The notes under the pieces are model-generated. The model had not been told where the DNA came from. It did not search any database and saw only the letters and a list, made by a program, of their open reading frames with translations. A stretch of 45,274 nucleotides of DNA from Promethearchaeota archaeon (GTDB lineage: Archaea > Asgardarchaeota > Lokiarchaeia > Helarchaeales > RDOG01): contig RDOG01000028.1 of NCBI GenBank assembly GCA_011365055.1, positions 1 through 45,274 of the forward strand. Reading direction: 5' to 3'. The first letter of the stretch is position 1, and the number at the start of each line of letters is the position of its first letter. A program made the position numbers and the translations under genes. This document shows positions 34,527-42,541 of the stretch, one piece after another.

Positions 34527-35744
34527 ATGAAAAAAGCAGTTTTAATTGATTCTAACAAGTTTCAAGATTATGATTTTGGTCCATCTCATCCATTAACACC
34601 AAAACGATTGTTATTAACAAGGCGTTTAATTGAAGAATTTAATTTATTGGATGGATCCATGACTACTGTTGAAGAAGCAAGGTATGCGACTGATGAGGAA
34701 GTTGGGTTGATTCATGGGGATACCTTCATAAAATTACTCAAAAAAGCTAGTGAACCTAGTTATAATGGTGGTGCAATGTGGGAAATTGGATTGGGCCCTG
34801 GAGATAATCCAATTTTTCCGCATTTATATGAAAGCTCTTGCTTATATGTTGGGGGTTCTTTAGTTGCTGCCGATCTCCTCATGAAAAACGAAGCTGAGCA
34901 TGCTTTTAATATTAGTGGAGGTCTCCATCATGCAATGGGTTCTAAGGCAGTGAATTCAAAAGGGGAAACAATAGATAGTGGACGGGATGATCGAGCATCT
35001 GGGTTCTGCATATTGAACGACTGCGCAATAGTTGCCGCATATCTAATCAAGAAATATGGTGTAAAAAAGATAGCCTATCTCGATGTAGATGCACATGCAG
35101 GCGATGGTATGGTTTATATCAATTATAAACTTCCAAACGTGTTAACCATTTCAATTCATCAACACGGTAGATCATTATTTCCTGGAACATGTTATCTCAA
35201 TGAAATCGGGGAAGATGAAGGTAAAGGATATAGTGTAAACATCCCAATAATGCCGTACACCTTTGAGGAACCCTATTTAAAAATACTCAATCAAGCGGTA
35301 GCTCCAATCTTAAAAGCTTATAATCCAGAAGTTTTGATAACGCAGTTAGGAGTAGATACACATTACACGGATCCGTTGACCATGCTTGCGTTATCTACAA
35401 ATACATATCGTCAAATTGCAAAGTTCATTCATAAAATATCTCATAAAGCTTGCAATAATAAATGGATTGCTCTTGGGGGAGGCGGTTATTCTCCAGATAT
35501 TGTAGGCAAATCTTGGATGCTTTATTTTGCAGAAATGGCTGAAAAAGAAGTTTCAGGCAAATTAACACAATCATGGATTGAATATGCAAAAAAAATAGGA
35601 ATTAAAATTCAAAATGAAGACGTCATTGATGAATTTGATATTGAAACTCGTATGAAACCGGACGATATAAATTATATAAAAGAAAAAACTGATGAAATCA
35701 TTGAGGCTGTAAAAGAGACTATTTTTCCTTATTTTAAAATTTAA
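34527..35744 (+). CDS. Histone deacetylase family protein (AcuC-like)
   Basis: The 405-residue protein is a zinc-dependent amidohydrolase of the HDAC/AcuC/APAH superfamily, which removes acetyl groups from lysines or polyamines. Visible are SGGLHHA (131-136), ASGFCILND (157-165), DVDAHAGDG (186-194) with the Asp and His zinc ligands, LGVDTHYTDPL with the third Asp ligand, and LGGGGYSP with the catalytic Tyr. Two differences stand out: about 20 residues replace the few that usually separate GGLHHA from ASGFC, and the second His of the DxHH motif is Ala. It lies just after the HEAT-RING gene and may be co-transcribed with it. Confidence 0.92.
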   Translation: MKKAVLIDSNKFQDYDFGPSHPLTPKRLLLTRRLIEEFNLLDGSMTTVEEARYATDEEVGLIHGDTFIKLLKKASEPSYNGGAMWEIGLGPGDNPIFPHLYESSCLYVGGSLVAADLLMKNEAEHAFNISGGLHHAMGSKAVNSKGETIDSGRDDRASGFCILNDCAIVAAYLIKKYGVKKIAYLDVDAHAGDGMVYINYKLPNVLTISIHQHGRSLFPGTCYLNEIGEDEGKGYSVNIPIMPYTFEEPYLKILNQAVAPILKAYNPEVLITQLGVDTHYTDPLTMLALSTNTYRQIAKFIHKISHKACNNKWIALGGGGYSPDIVGKSWMLYFAEMAEKEVSGKLTQSWIEYAKKIGIKIQNEDVIDEFDIETRMKPDDINYIKEKTDEIIEAVKETIFPYFKI

Positions 35745-35789
35745 TTTATATTTATCGTAAAGAAAAGCAATTATATATGAGATTAAGAA

Positions 35790-36461
35790 TTAACTTGTGG
35801 GAGTCATCCAAATAGATATTTCACCATGTGAATCTCCTTTTAACATGCATTTAGTTTCTTTGCCAGTAATTTGATACTTATTACCAACAAACTCTTCTAA
35901 TGCTTGCAAGATTCCAACTAATAATGATGCAAAAATATCTCCAAAATTACGAGAACCCAACATGTCTTGTGTTAATTGCGTCTCTTCAGAACAAATTATA
36001 CATATTTTTTCCCTCATCGTTAGTTTGTATGCTCCATTGTCTTCTTTAACTAATTCTAATTGCTCCCATAGGTCCTTATAATCCTTTCCTATCATTGCCC
36101 AAAATAAAGTTGTAGCGATATAAACAATATCCTCTGGTTCCTTTGAAATTATGGAATCCATTGTAATTCCAAATAAAATTGGTTCATTTATAATATCAAA
36201 AATTAGATTTCTAGCTTCTTCTTCAACATGCTTGCAAAAAGCATTCAATCCTTTTTCATAATCTCCATCATTAAAACTTGCATACATTCTCATTAAACAA
36301 CGGATAAATACATTTAGAGAAAATAAACTAATTTTATCTATTTTCCAATGAAAAATTCGTTTTCCTGCAGCTCCAAGCTGTTTTCTGAACCAACCTAATT
36401 TTTTAACGGGAATTTTATTCCTCCTCCAATCTAATAGCATGTACGCAATATGGATCTTCAT
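35790..36461 (-). CDS. V4R/Bet3-like small-ligand-binding-type protein, second copy
   Basis: The protein has up to 223 residues. Its C-terminal end (NKYQITGKETKCMLKGDSHG and following strand) resembles the V4R/TRAPP-Bet3 fold, where this region closes a ligand or lipid pocket. It is the last gene of the alcohol dehydrogenase-AOR operon. The start is unclear. ATG 36461 or 36440 overlaps the previous gene and has no ribosome site, whereas a perfect GGAGGAGG (36427-36420) lies six bases before ATT 36413, right after the upstream stop. Confidence 0.6.
   Translation of the reverse strand: MKIHIAYMLLDWRRNKIPVKKLGWFRKQLGAAGKRIFHWKIDKISLFSLNVFIRCLMRMYASFNDGDYEKGLNAFCKHVEEEARNLIFDIINEPILFGITMDSIISKEPEDIVYIATTLFWAMIGKDYKDLWEQLELVKEDNGAYKLTMREKICIICSEETQLTQDMLGSRNFGDIFASLLVGILQALEEFVGNKYQITGKETKCMLKGDSHGEISIWMTPTS
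36411..36427 (-). promoter_or_regulatory. Strong Shine-Dalgarno site followed by ATT, possible rare start codon
   Basis: On the minus strand GGAGGAGG is followed by AATAAA and then ATT at 36413-36411. The upstream gene stops (TAA, 36417-36415) inside this spacer. No ATG, GTG or TTG follows at usable distance in the frame of the next gene. ATT initiation is rare but known, for example for bacterial IF3. Confidence 0.35.
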
Positions 36462-36939
36462 TACTCTTGGAGTAAATCGTATCTACGTAAAATTTCATTT
36501 TAGGAATTTTTTCTCTTTCAACCAATATTTTTAATAATTTATTGATAGAACCTGCGTAAGGAAGGCAATAATGGAATGGTAATCCCTCTACTTTAACATC
36601 AGTACATAAAATACAGTTATCATCTATAATATGATAGAGATTTTCATTAACTTTTTTTATCTTACCCTTGCTATTATAAAAAAATTTAAGGAAGTCTTTA
36701 ACATATCCCTGAAAATCCTTCTTATCCCATTTTAAAATCTTTGTTTTCAAGTATTCATCCATTATATCTTCTCCGAGCTTATATAGTAACCTGATTGCTT
36801 CTTCTTTCCCTACTTTATGGTAACAATGCGAGAGGATTGCTGGATAGATCACTCTTACTATTAAAGTCCCAATTTTTTTATTAATTAGGTCCTTATAAGT
36901 TCCTCTCCGCGAAAGTCCAAATATTTCCATTTTGATCAT
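36415..36939 (-). CDS. V4R/Bet3-like small-ligand-binding-type protein, first copy
   Basis: The 174-residue protein has an N-terminal helical part and a C-terminal part with paired Cys and a final strand (CLPYAGSINKLLKILVERE, then DTIYSKSNEDPYCVHAIRLEEE truncated here in quotation). These recall the 4-vinyl-reductase/Bet3 family, which binds small or lipid-like ligands. It sits between the SCP2-AOR gene and its own paralogue, 19 bases after the former, in one operon. The assignment is by pattern; the second copy has a similar ending. Confidence 0.6.
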   Translation of the reverse strand: MIKMEIFGLSRRGTYKDLINKKIGTLIVRVIYPAILSHCYHKVGKEEAIRLLYKLGEDIMDEYLKTKILKWDKKDFQGYVKDFLKFFYNSKGKIKKVNENLYHIIDDNCILCTDVKVEGLPFHYCLPYAGSINKLLKILVEREKIPKMKFYVDTIYSKSNEDPYCVHAIRLEEE

Positions 36940-36958
36940 TTATTTATTCAATTATATC

Positions 36959-39463
36959 TTAAGCTTTAATTGATTCATTAATGATGAGATTAGGGCGACC
37001 AGTACAATTTGGTAAATCCTTTATGCAGAAATCAAGCTCTAAATTCTTTAAAGTGGTTTCTGTAGGGACACCACTTTCACTAAATCCAATAGTTGCATAA
37101 TATGCTTTAGCCATTTTTTCTACGTCTATTTTCTTTCCCTTTAGGGGACCTTTTTCCAAGGGAGGATCTCCAATAGCTCTTTTAGTTATCTCATGTTTAA
37201 TTTCTCCATCTCGTGCATTAAACATTTGTCTTAATGTCTGTATTCTCCATCCAATTTTTAAAAAATCGTCCACTGATAAATCCCAACCTGCAAATGCTTT
37301 AATCATTTCCAATAATGGATAAGTACCAACCCATTCTGAAAATAAACATAGTCCACAGCTATTGAAACTTTGAGTAAATTTCACAGCTTCTGCTTGTATT
37401 TTACCTTTCTTCTCGTCTTTTTTGCTATTTTTTAATTTAAATCCTTTCAGAAAAGCATTACCTGCTCCAACTAAAAAGTAATCAACGCCTCCTGCAGTGT
37501 GTCTTCCTGGACTTGGATCAGTTACATATGTTAAAAGTAAACCTTTTGTGAGACGTCCATCATGCATGGGAAGTTCTTGTCCTCTAGAATGAATTGCACA
37601 TTCTTCTGAGAATTTAATTTTTTCACTAGCTTTTCTAACTCCATCTGCAAGTATGTCTCCAATTCCCTCTCTGGTAGCAATCAATTTACAAAGCGTTAAT
37701 AAATATTTTGAGTCATTCCACTGAGGTATAAAACCATCTGGATAATCTTGACATTTAAAATCTTCCTTTTTCAATAATCCTTTTTCTACACATTCCAAAA
37801 CATATGCAACGATTCCACCACATGAAATAGTATCTAATCCTTGCAAATCTAAGTACTCATTTATATGAATGATAGATTTAAGATCATCATTTAGGAGTAA
37901 TCCACCAAAAGCAGCAATAGTTTCAAATTCAGGTCTAGATACATTATTTATATTTAGTTCAGGTATTGTAAGCATTGCACCGCATCTAACTGGGCAAGCA
38001 AAACAACCTACTGATCCAGAATAATATTTTCTTAAATATTTTCCATCTAACTTTTTAGCTCGTTTTCCGCTGAATTCTTTATGAGCTACTCCTGAATAAT
38101 TCCTTACAGGTGCATCTCCAACATTTGTTAAGAGTTTTAAGAAGAAGGGAGTACCAATCTGAGCAAGAAATTGAGTGTATAATTTTACCCATTTAAAACT
38201 CGAGTAATGAATTTTAAATATCCTGAGTATCCCTGCAAATCCTGGTGCCAAACCAACTACATAAGATATGACTAAATTATTTTTATAATCATTAATTTGT
38301 TTAGTATATGATTTTGCGAGTTCTATCATTCTTGATTTATCTGAAACTTCTATTTTTTTCTTTCCAATTACGCAAATTGCTTTAATTTTTTTAGCTCCCA
38401 TTACTGCACCAAGTCCACTTCGTGCAGCTAATCGAGTGCTATCATTTACGATTCCTGCAATCAAGCTCTTTTTTTCTCCACCAGGTCCAATTGACGCAAC
38501 ATCACAATTCCCATGTTTTTCTTGAAGAATTTCTTGAGTTTCCCTTGTAGTTTTACCCCAAAGTTCAGACGCATCAAGTAATTCTTGTTTATTTTCATTA
38601 ATACATAAATAAACTGGTTTTTCTGAAGTTCCAGTGACAAAAATTGCATCATAACCCGCTTTTTTAATTGCAGGACCAAATTTACCTCCTGAATTTGCGT
38701 CTCCCCATCCACCAGTTAATGGACTTTTACCACATACCATGTATCGACCCGTAAAGGGTGCCATGGTTCCAGTTAATAATCCTGGGCAGAATCCAAGAAT
38801 GTTGTCTGGACCTAATGGATCGCATTTTGGTTTTATTCTATTATAAATATAATAAGCACCCAGTCCATAACCACCGAGATAATTCCGATAAACATTAGGT
38901 TCTGGGATTTCTTCTGTAATTTTATTTTTAGATAAATTTACCCATAAAATTTTACCTTGATATCCTTTTTTTCCTGTTTCTTTTTCATCTACTCTTATTT
39001 TTGTTCCATGATTATAAAATTTATAGAACATTGCTTCTGATTGACTCGTATTGTTTGAATATACTTGTATGCAAACTTTAATGAACCAGAGTATTTTCAA
39101 TAATTTTAATGCTCCCATAGGATATGGAGTAGTTGTTAATTTTCTAAATAGAATAGGGCGGACTGCTCCTAACCTTCCCATGAAATAATCAAAAAAAACC
39201 TTGGCAGGTCCTTCAATTTTTACCTCCCATTTATTTGGATTTTCCCAATCTGCTTCTCCAATGGGTTCAAGTTCGACTTTATGATCCTTGAAATTTAATA
39301 ATGCACCATTTGGAAGATCAGGGGCTATTAGTGCCACTTTAATATTTAAATTTTTCTTTTTGAGCTGATTCTTTATTTTTGAAGTATTTTTCACATAATT
39401 TAAAGCCGATGCTAAGAACCCGCTCATTCCAGTTAATGGTAATACGTTATGATTATCTGACAT
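36959..39463 (-). CDS. Aldehyde ferredoxin oxidoreductase with an N-terminal SCP2-like domain
   Basis: The product has 834 residues against about 600 for most family members. From about residue 167 it is an AOR, a tungsten-pterin enzyme oxidising aldehydes to acids with ferredoxin. Seen are GYQGKILWVNLS, the [4Fe-4S] ligands C487/C490/C494 (CFACPVRC), DLQGLDTIS, and Cys 703/706 (CGLC). Residues about 40-135 look like an SCP-2 sterol/lipid transfer domain (LLNFKDHKVEL, KIEGPAKVFFDYFMGR, TTTPYPMGALKLLKIL). Such a fusion suggests a hydrophobic aldehyde substrate. The ATG has GAGGGTAG upstream, overlapping the ADH stop. It is the second gene of the operon. Confidence 0.88.
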   Translation of the reverse strand: MSDNHNVLPLTGMSGFLASALNYVKNTSKIKNQLKKKNLNIKVALIAPDLPNGALLNFKDHKVELEPIGEADWENPNKWEVKIEGPAKVFFDYFMGRLGAVRPILFRKLTTTPYPMGALKLLKILWFIKVCIQVYSNNTSQSEAMFYKFYNHGTKIRVDEKETGKKGYQGKILWVNLSKNKITEEIPEPNVYRNYLGGYGLGAYYIYNRIKPKCDPLGPDNILGFCPGLLTGTMAPFTGRYMVCGKSPLTGGWGDANSGGKFGPAIKKAGYDAIFVTGTSEKPVYLCINENKQELLDASELWGKTTRETQEILQEKHGNCDVASIGPGGEKKSLIAGIVNDSTRLAARSGLGAVMGAKKIKAICVIGKKKIEVSDKSRMIELAKSYTKQINDYKNNLVISYVVGLAPGFAGILRIFKIHYSSFKWVKLYTQFLAQIGTPFFLKLLTNVGDAPVRNYSGVAHKEFSGKRAKKLDGKYLRKYYSGSVGCFACPVRCGAMLTIPELNINNVSRPEFETIAAFGGLLLNDDLKSIIHINEYLDLQGLDTISCGGIVAYVLECVEKGLLKKEDFKCQDYPDGFIPQWNDSKYLLTLCKLIATREGIGDILADGVRKASEKIKFSEECAIHSRGQELPMHDGRLTKGLLLTYVTDPSPGRHTAGGVDYFLVGAGNAFLKGFKLKNSKKDEKKGKIQAEAVKFTQSFNSCGLCLFSEWVGTYPLLEMIKAFAGWDLSVDDFLKIGWRIQTLRQMFNARDGEIKHEITKRAIGDPPLEKGPLKGKKIDVEKMAKAYYATIGFSESGVPTETTLKNLELDFCIKDLPNCTGRPNLIINESIKA

Positions 39464-39472
39464 GTACTACCC

Positions 39473-40678
39473 TCAAAAATCTATGTCTTTTCCTTGATGC
39501 ATGTAAGTCAATATTTTCTTATATTCTTCTAAGTTGGCAATCCGAGGTGATTGACTGACAGATATGGATTCGGTTATTTTTGAAATAAGTAATTCCATAT
39601 TAATTTCTAAATCTTCTGAGGTAATTCCCATTTCTTCTAATGTTGTTGGAAAGTTTGTTTCTTTCATTAAATCTTTGATATCAACAACAGCTTTGTTTGA
39701 TGCCGTTTTATCATCATCTGACCATTGAGCAATCCCTGTCATTTTAGCTACTTCGCTAATAGTTATTACGGACTCTTTATGCTCAGGATTGTTCATTGAG
39801 AATTGTAAAACATACGGTAAGGCAACACCTACAGTAAGTCCATGAGGTTTATGGAAAACTGCACCTAATGAATGACCTATTGAATGTCCCATCATTATAT
39901 TTGAATTTCCGAAACTTAAGCCGGCTATAGTTGCTGCATTATGCATCTTCTCACGTGCTTCCATGTCACTTCCATCTTTTACAGCTCTAGGTAAATAATT
40001 TCTGATGAGTTCAATCGCCTTTATTGCTAAACCATCACTAAAATCGTTTTTAAAAAGTGAAATTAATCCTTCCCATACATGAGATAAAGCATCAAAACCT
40101 GTTGATGCTGTAATATTAGGGGGTAGCGTTTTGGTAAAAATCGGATCAATAATTGCATAATGCGGTACTAATTCACGATTTGCAAGCTCTAATTTAAAGT
40201 CAGAACCATCATCTACTTTCCTAGTGATGACAATTGCCCATGTAGTTTCTGCCCCCGTGCCGCTTGTTGTCGGTATGGCTAATAGATTAGCCTTTATAAA
40301 TCCAAATTTATTGAATGGGTGTAATTCATCAAGAGCAAGTTCAGGTTTTTCATAAAGGAACATAATTGCTTTTGCTGCATCTATTGAGCTACCACCACCC
40401 AACCCAATTATTAAATCAGGCTTGAATTCTTTACATAACTCAGCACCTCGAATGACAGTTTCTTCTCTCGGATCTGGCTCAACTTGATCAAATACTTTAT
40501 AATTTTTCTTAAATTCTTTCAATTTTTCTGCTAAAATGTCTATTATCTTCAATTTGACAATTCCCGGGTCAGTCACTATAAAAGCTTTCTTTCCTGGTAT
40601 ATCTTGCAAGAAATCTAATGCCCCTTGACCGAAGCAAGTCAAAGGACTTCCAAAAAACCATAAATTCTTTTTCTCCAA
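39473..40678 (-). CDS. Iron-containing alcohol dehydrogenase
   Basis: The product is about 401 residues of the group III iron-dependent alcohol dehydrogenase family, which interconverts alcohols and aldehydes with NAD(P). It has the NAD site GGGSSIDAAKAI, TTSGTGAETT, and the metal ligands in SHVWEG and GHSIGHSLGAVFHKPHG. TTG 40678 was chosen because GGAGAG lies six bases upstream and family homology begins there; the frame is open further upstream but with no protein-like content. It heads the operon with SCP2-AOR and the V4R-like proteins, so alcohol to aldehyde to acid steps could be coupled. The TATA candidate is TTTATAAA (40761-40768). Confidence 0.9.
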   Translation of the reverse strand: MEKKNLWFFGSPLTCFGQGALDFLQDIPGKKAFIVTDPGIVKLKIIDILAEKLKEFKKNYKVFDQVEPDPREETVIRGAELCKEFKPDLIIGLGGGSSIDAAKAIMFLYEKPELALDELHPFNKFGFIKANLLAIPTTSGTGAETTWAIVITRKVDDGSDFKLELANRELVPHYAIIDPIFTKTLPPNITASTGFDALSHVWEGLISLFKNDFSDGLAIKAIELIRNYLPRAVKDGSDMEAREKMHNAATIAGLSFGNSNIMMGHSIGHSLGAVFHKPHGLTVGVALPYVLQFSMNNPEHKESVITISEVAKMTGIAQWSDDDKTASNKAVVDIKDLMKETNFPTTLEEMGITSEDLEINMELLISKITESISVSQSPRIANLEEYKKILTYMHQGKDIDF

Positions 40679-40821
40679 ACAACTCTCTCCATAATTATTT
40701 TGAATTAAAATTAAAATTATATAACTTTCATATGTCATACAATTCTTTATTTTTTTTTCCTTTATAAATCTAAAAAAATCAACTTTTTTAATAAATAATT
40801 TCATAAATTAATTCAGAATTT

Positions 40822-40883
40822 ACATCCCTGAGGGGTGAAATTCATCATCGGGGACGTATATTAGAATATCTCCTCAGGGATGT
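40822..40883. promoter_or_regulatory. 12-bp inverted repeat in the divergent promoter
   Basis: ACATCCCTGAGG (40822-40833) and CCTCAGGGATGT (40872-40883) are exact reverse complements separated by 38 bases. Each arm contains a smaller palindrome (CCCTGAGGG or TCCTCAGGGA). This roughly 60-100 base stretch is clearly richer in G+C than its surroundings. It could be an upstream binding site for the ADH operon or the stem of a structured RNA. No known RNA family was recognised. Confidence 0.5.
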
Positions 40884-40950
40884 TGGGTATGCCACCCTCT
40901 CTCGCCATTTCTTGTTTTGGATAGGAAATACCTTTTTTTGGAAAAAATCT

Positions 40951-41115
40951 TTGATCAACATTAATCAAATTTTTTTCTTATTCTGATCAACATCGCATCA
41001 TACTTAAAAAGATATCGTTTGATTTAAAAAAAAACTATAATTTAAATAATAAAAATTTTAAAAATTGATCATTATTAATCAATTTTATATAGTTTTATGT
41101 GATCAACAATGATAT
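40951..41115. promoter_or_regulatory. Array of TGATCA-centred operator candidates
   Basis: TTGATCAACATTAATCAA (40951-40968) and TTGATCATTATTAATCAA (41065-41082) agree at 16 of 18 positions and are dyads with ATCAA/TTGAT arms. TGATCAACAT (40984-40993) and TGATCAACA (41100-41108) add two related half-sites. The second dyad lies directly before a TATA-like TTTATATAG (41083-41091), and the last site falls near the expected start of the regulator transcript, suggesting autoregulation and control of the divergent operon. Confidence 0.55.
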
Positions 41116-41159
41116 ATTAAATTCGGGGTTCCATTTTTTTGAGATGAGGATTGAATGAA

Positions 41160-41885
41160 ATGGAAATCGATGAAGATTTTGAGATTGCAGATCAAGAAAC
41201 TTTAGGTAAAAAGGAGATTAGAAATAATATTTTAAAATGTTTAAAAAACTCTAAATATGGTAGAAACTTATCTCAGATCGCAGATAGACTTAATTTGAGC
41301 AGAAATACTGTTAAAAGATATATTAAATTTATGGAAAAAGAAGAACTGGTAGAAGTTAAAGAGATTGGTAGATCTAAAATAGCATATCTTAAAAAAAATT
41401 ACGATAATAACATTGCGAAAGGATATATTGCTTATATTCTTGATTTCTACAACGCAATTTTAAAAGGTGTAGATAAGGAAGCTGATAACATTCCAAATTT
41501 AACACATATTTTAAAAAATGTAGGGATTGAGATGGCAAAACATCTTTTTTGGCCTCCTGTTGAATTAGTAGAATGGGATAAAGAAAAAAGAGCAACATTG
41601 ACCGAGGCTATAAATATTTTAAATCAAATGGTAGTTCTTTTCAATTCTATTTTTAACATAGTTCAAGTGGAATTCATTCCTCCAATTTCCGATGATGAGC
41701 CCCATGCTGTTTTAAGAGTGGAAAATGTATCAACACGAGTTGAAGATTCAGAAAATTTTTATTATATATCTGCTGGTTTTTTTGAGACCAAAATGCGTTT
41801 AATATGTGGAGATAATATTTTCCTTAATGTAATAGAATATAGAGAGAAAGCAGCATGTTGTTATATTAAATTAGAAGTAACATGA
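41160..41885 (+). CDS. Winged-helix transcriptional regulator, likely of the ADH-AOR operon
   Basis: The product is about 241 residues. Residues 20-85 form a winged helix-turn-helix (EIRNNILKCLKNSKYGRNL, ADRLNLSRNTVKRYIKF as recognition region, then EIGRSKIAYLKK as wing). The C-terminal 130 residues end in KAACCYIKLE, which recalls V4R-type ligand domains and the V4R-like proteins in the divergent operon. ATG 41160 was chosen because GAGGA lies nine bases upstream; TTG 41151 abuts that site. The repeated TGATCA dyads upstream are its probable binding sites. Confidence 0.75.
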   Translation: MEIDEDFEIADQETLGKKEIRNNILKCLKNSKYGRNLSQIADRLNLSRNTVKRYIKFMEKEELVEVKEIGRSKIAYLKKNYDNNIAKGYIAYILDFYNAILKGVDKEADNIPNLTHILKNVGIEMAKHLFWPPVELVEWDKEKRATLTEAINILNQMVVLFNSIFNIVQVEFIPPISDDEPHAVLRVENVSTRVEDSENFYYISAGFFETKMRLICGDNIFLNVIEYREKAACCYIKLEVT

Positions 41886-41891
41886 ATTTTT

Positions 41892-42461
41892 TTATTTTCC
41901 AATATTTTTCCCTATAGTATATGCTTCATCAAGAATTTCATTTTTTTTCAAGATTGCTCCCTTTTCGCCTACATCAGGTGCTAATATAGTTTCAATTAGC
42001 TTTATTTCAAGATATTTAAAAGATTTCTCAAACATTAAAACAAGTGGACGTGCTGTTTCAAGATCATTTTCTTCAAATGGAATTGCTAAAACTGCAGATT
42101 TGTCTTTGATTTTTTCCCTATTCGCAGGTGAATTGAAATATACGAAACGATCAAGGAATAATTTCATTAATCCTGTTGGACCGTACCAATAGACAGGGGT
42201 TCCAAAAATAATAATATCACATTCAATAATTAAATTAAATATTTCATTCATATCATCGTGTTTACTGCACTTTCTTCCATCCCAACAAGCATGACACCCA
42301 TCACATTCTTTTATATCCAAATTATTAAGAGAAATTTTCTCTATATTTGCACCCATTTCTTTTGCTCCATCTAGAATCTTGGAAACTAAAATATCGGTAT
42401 TTCCTCCTTTACGTGGGCTTCCCATCACGCCAAGTATTTTCTTCATTATTTTTTCTTCCAT
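41892..42461 (-). CDS. Flavodoxin-like NADPH-dependent FMN reductase / iron-sulfur flavoprotein
   Basis: The product is about 189 residues. The FMN phosphate-binding loop GSPRKGGNTD is followed by the Cys set CDGCHACWDGRKC and GTPVYWYGPTGLMKLFLDR, typical of the iron-sulfur flavoprotein/FMN reductase family that shuttles electrons from ferredoxin or NAD(P)H. The Cys spacing C-x2-C-x2-C-x4-C may hold a [4Fe-4S] cluster. ATG 42461 was taken as start, with ATG 42446 close by; the longer frame upstream lacks family similarity. The gene is divergent from the UroD-like gene. Confidence 0.85.
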   Translation of the reverse strand: MEEKIMKKILGVMGSPRKGGNTDILVSKILDGAKEMGANIEKISLNNLDIKECDGCHACWDGRKCSKHDDMNEIFNLIIECDIIIFGTPVYWYGPTGLMKLFLDRFVYFNSPANREKIKDKSAVLAIPFEENDLETARPLVLMFEKSFKYLEIKLIETILAPDVGEKGAILKKNEILDEAYTIGKNIGK

Positions 42462-42541
42462 TACTTTTAATAAATTATAAAATCTATCATTAATAAAACA
42501 TATTAATATTATTTTCAAAAATACTGGGTGTAGGGATTGAT

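Noticed and set aside
40855..40880. C/D box sRNA, because ATGATGA and CTGA boxes occur on the minus strand
   Set aside because: The boxes are in the wrong order and spacing for an archaeal C/D sRNA.
40822..40883. Molybdenum/tungsten cofactor riboswitch upstream of the AOR operon
   Set aside because: The stem is present, but none of the conserved Moco-riboswitch sequence elements I know can be seen, and it lies upstream of the likely TATA box of the operon.
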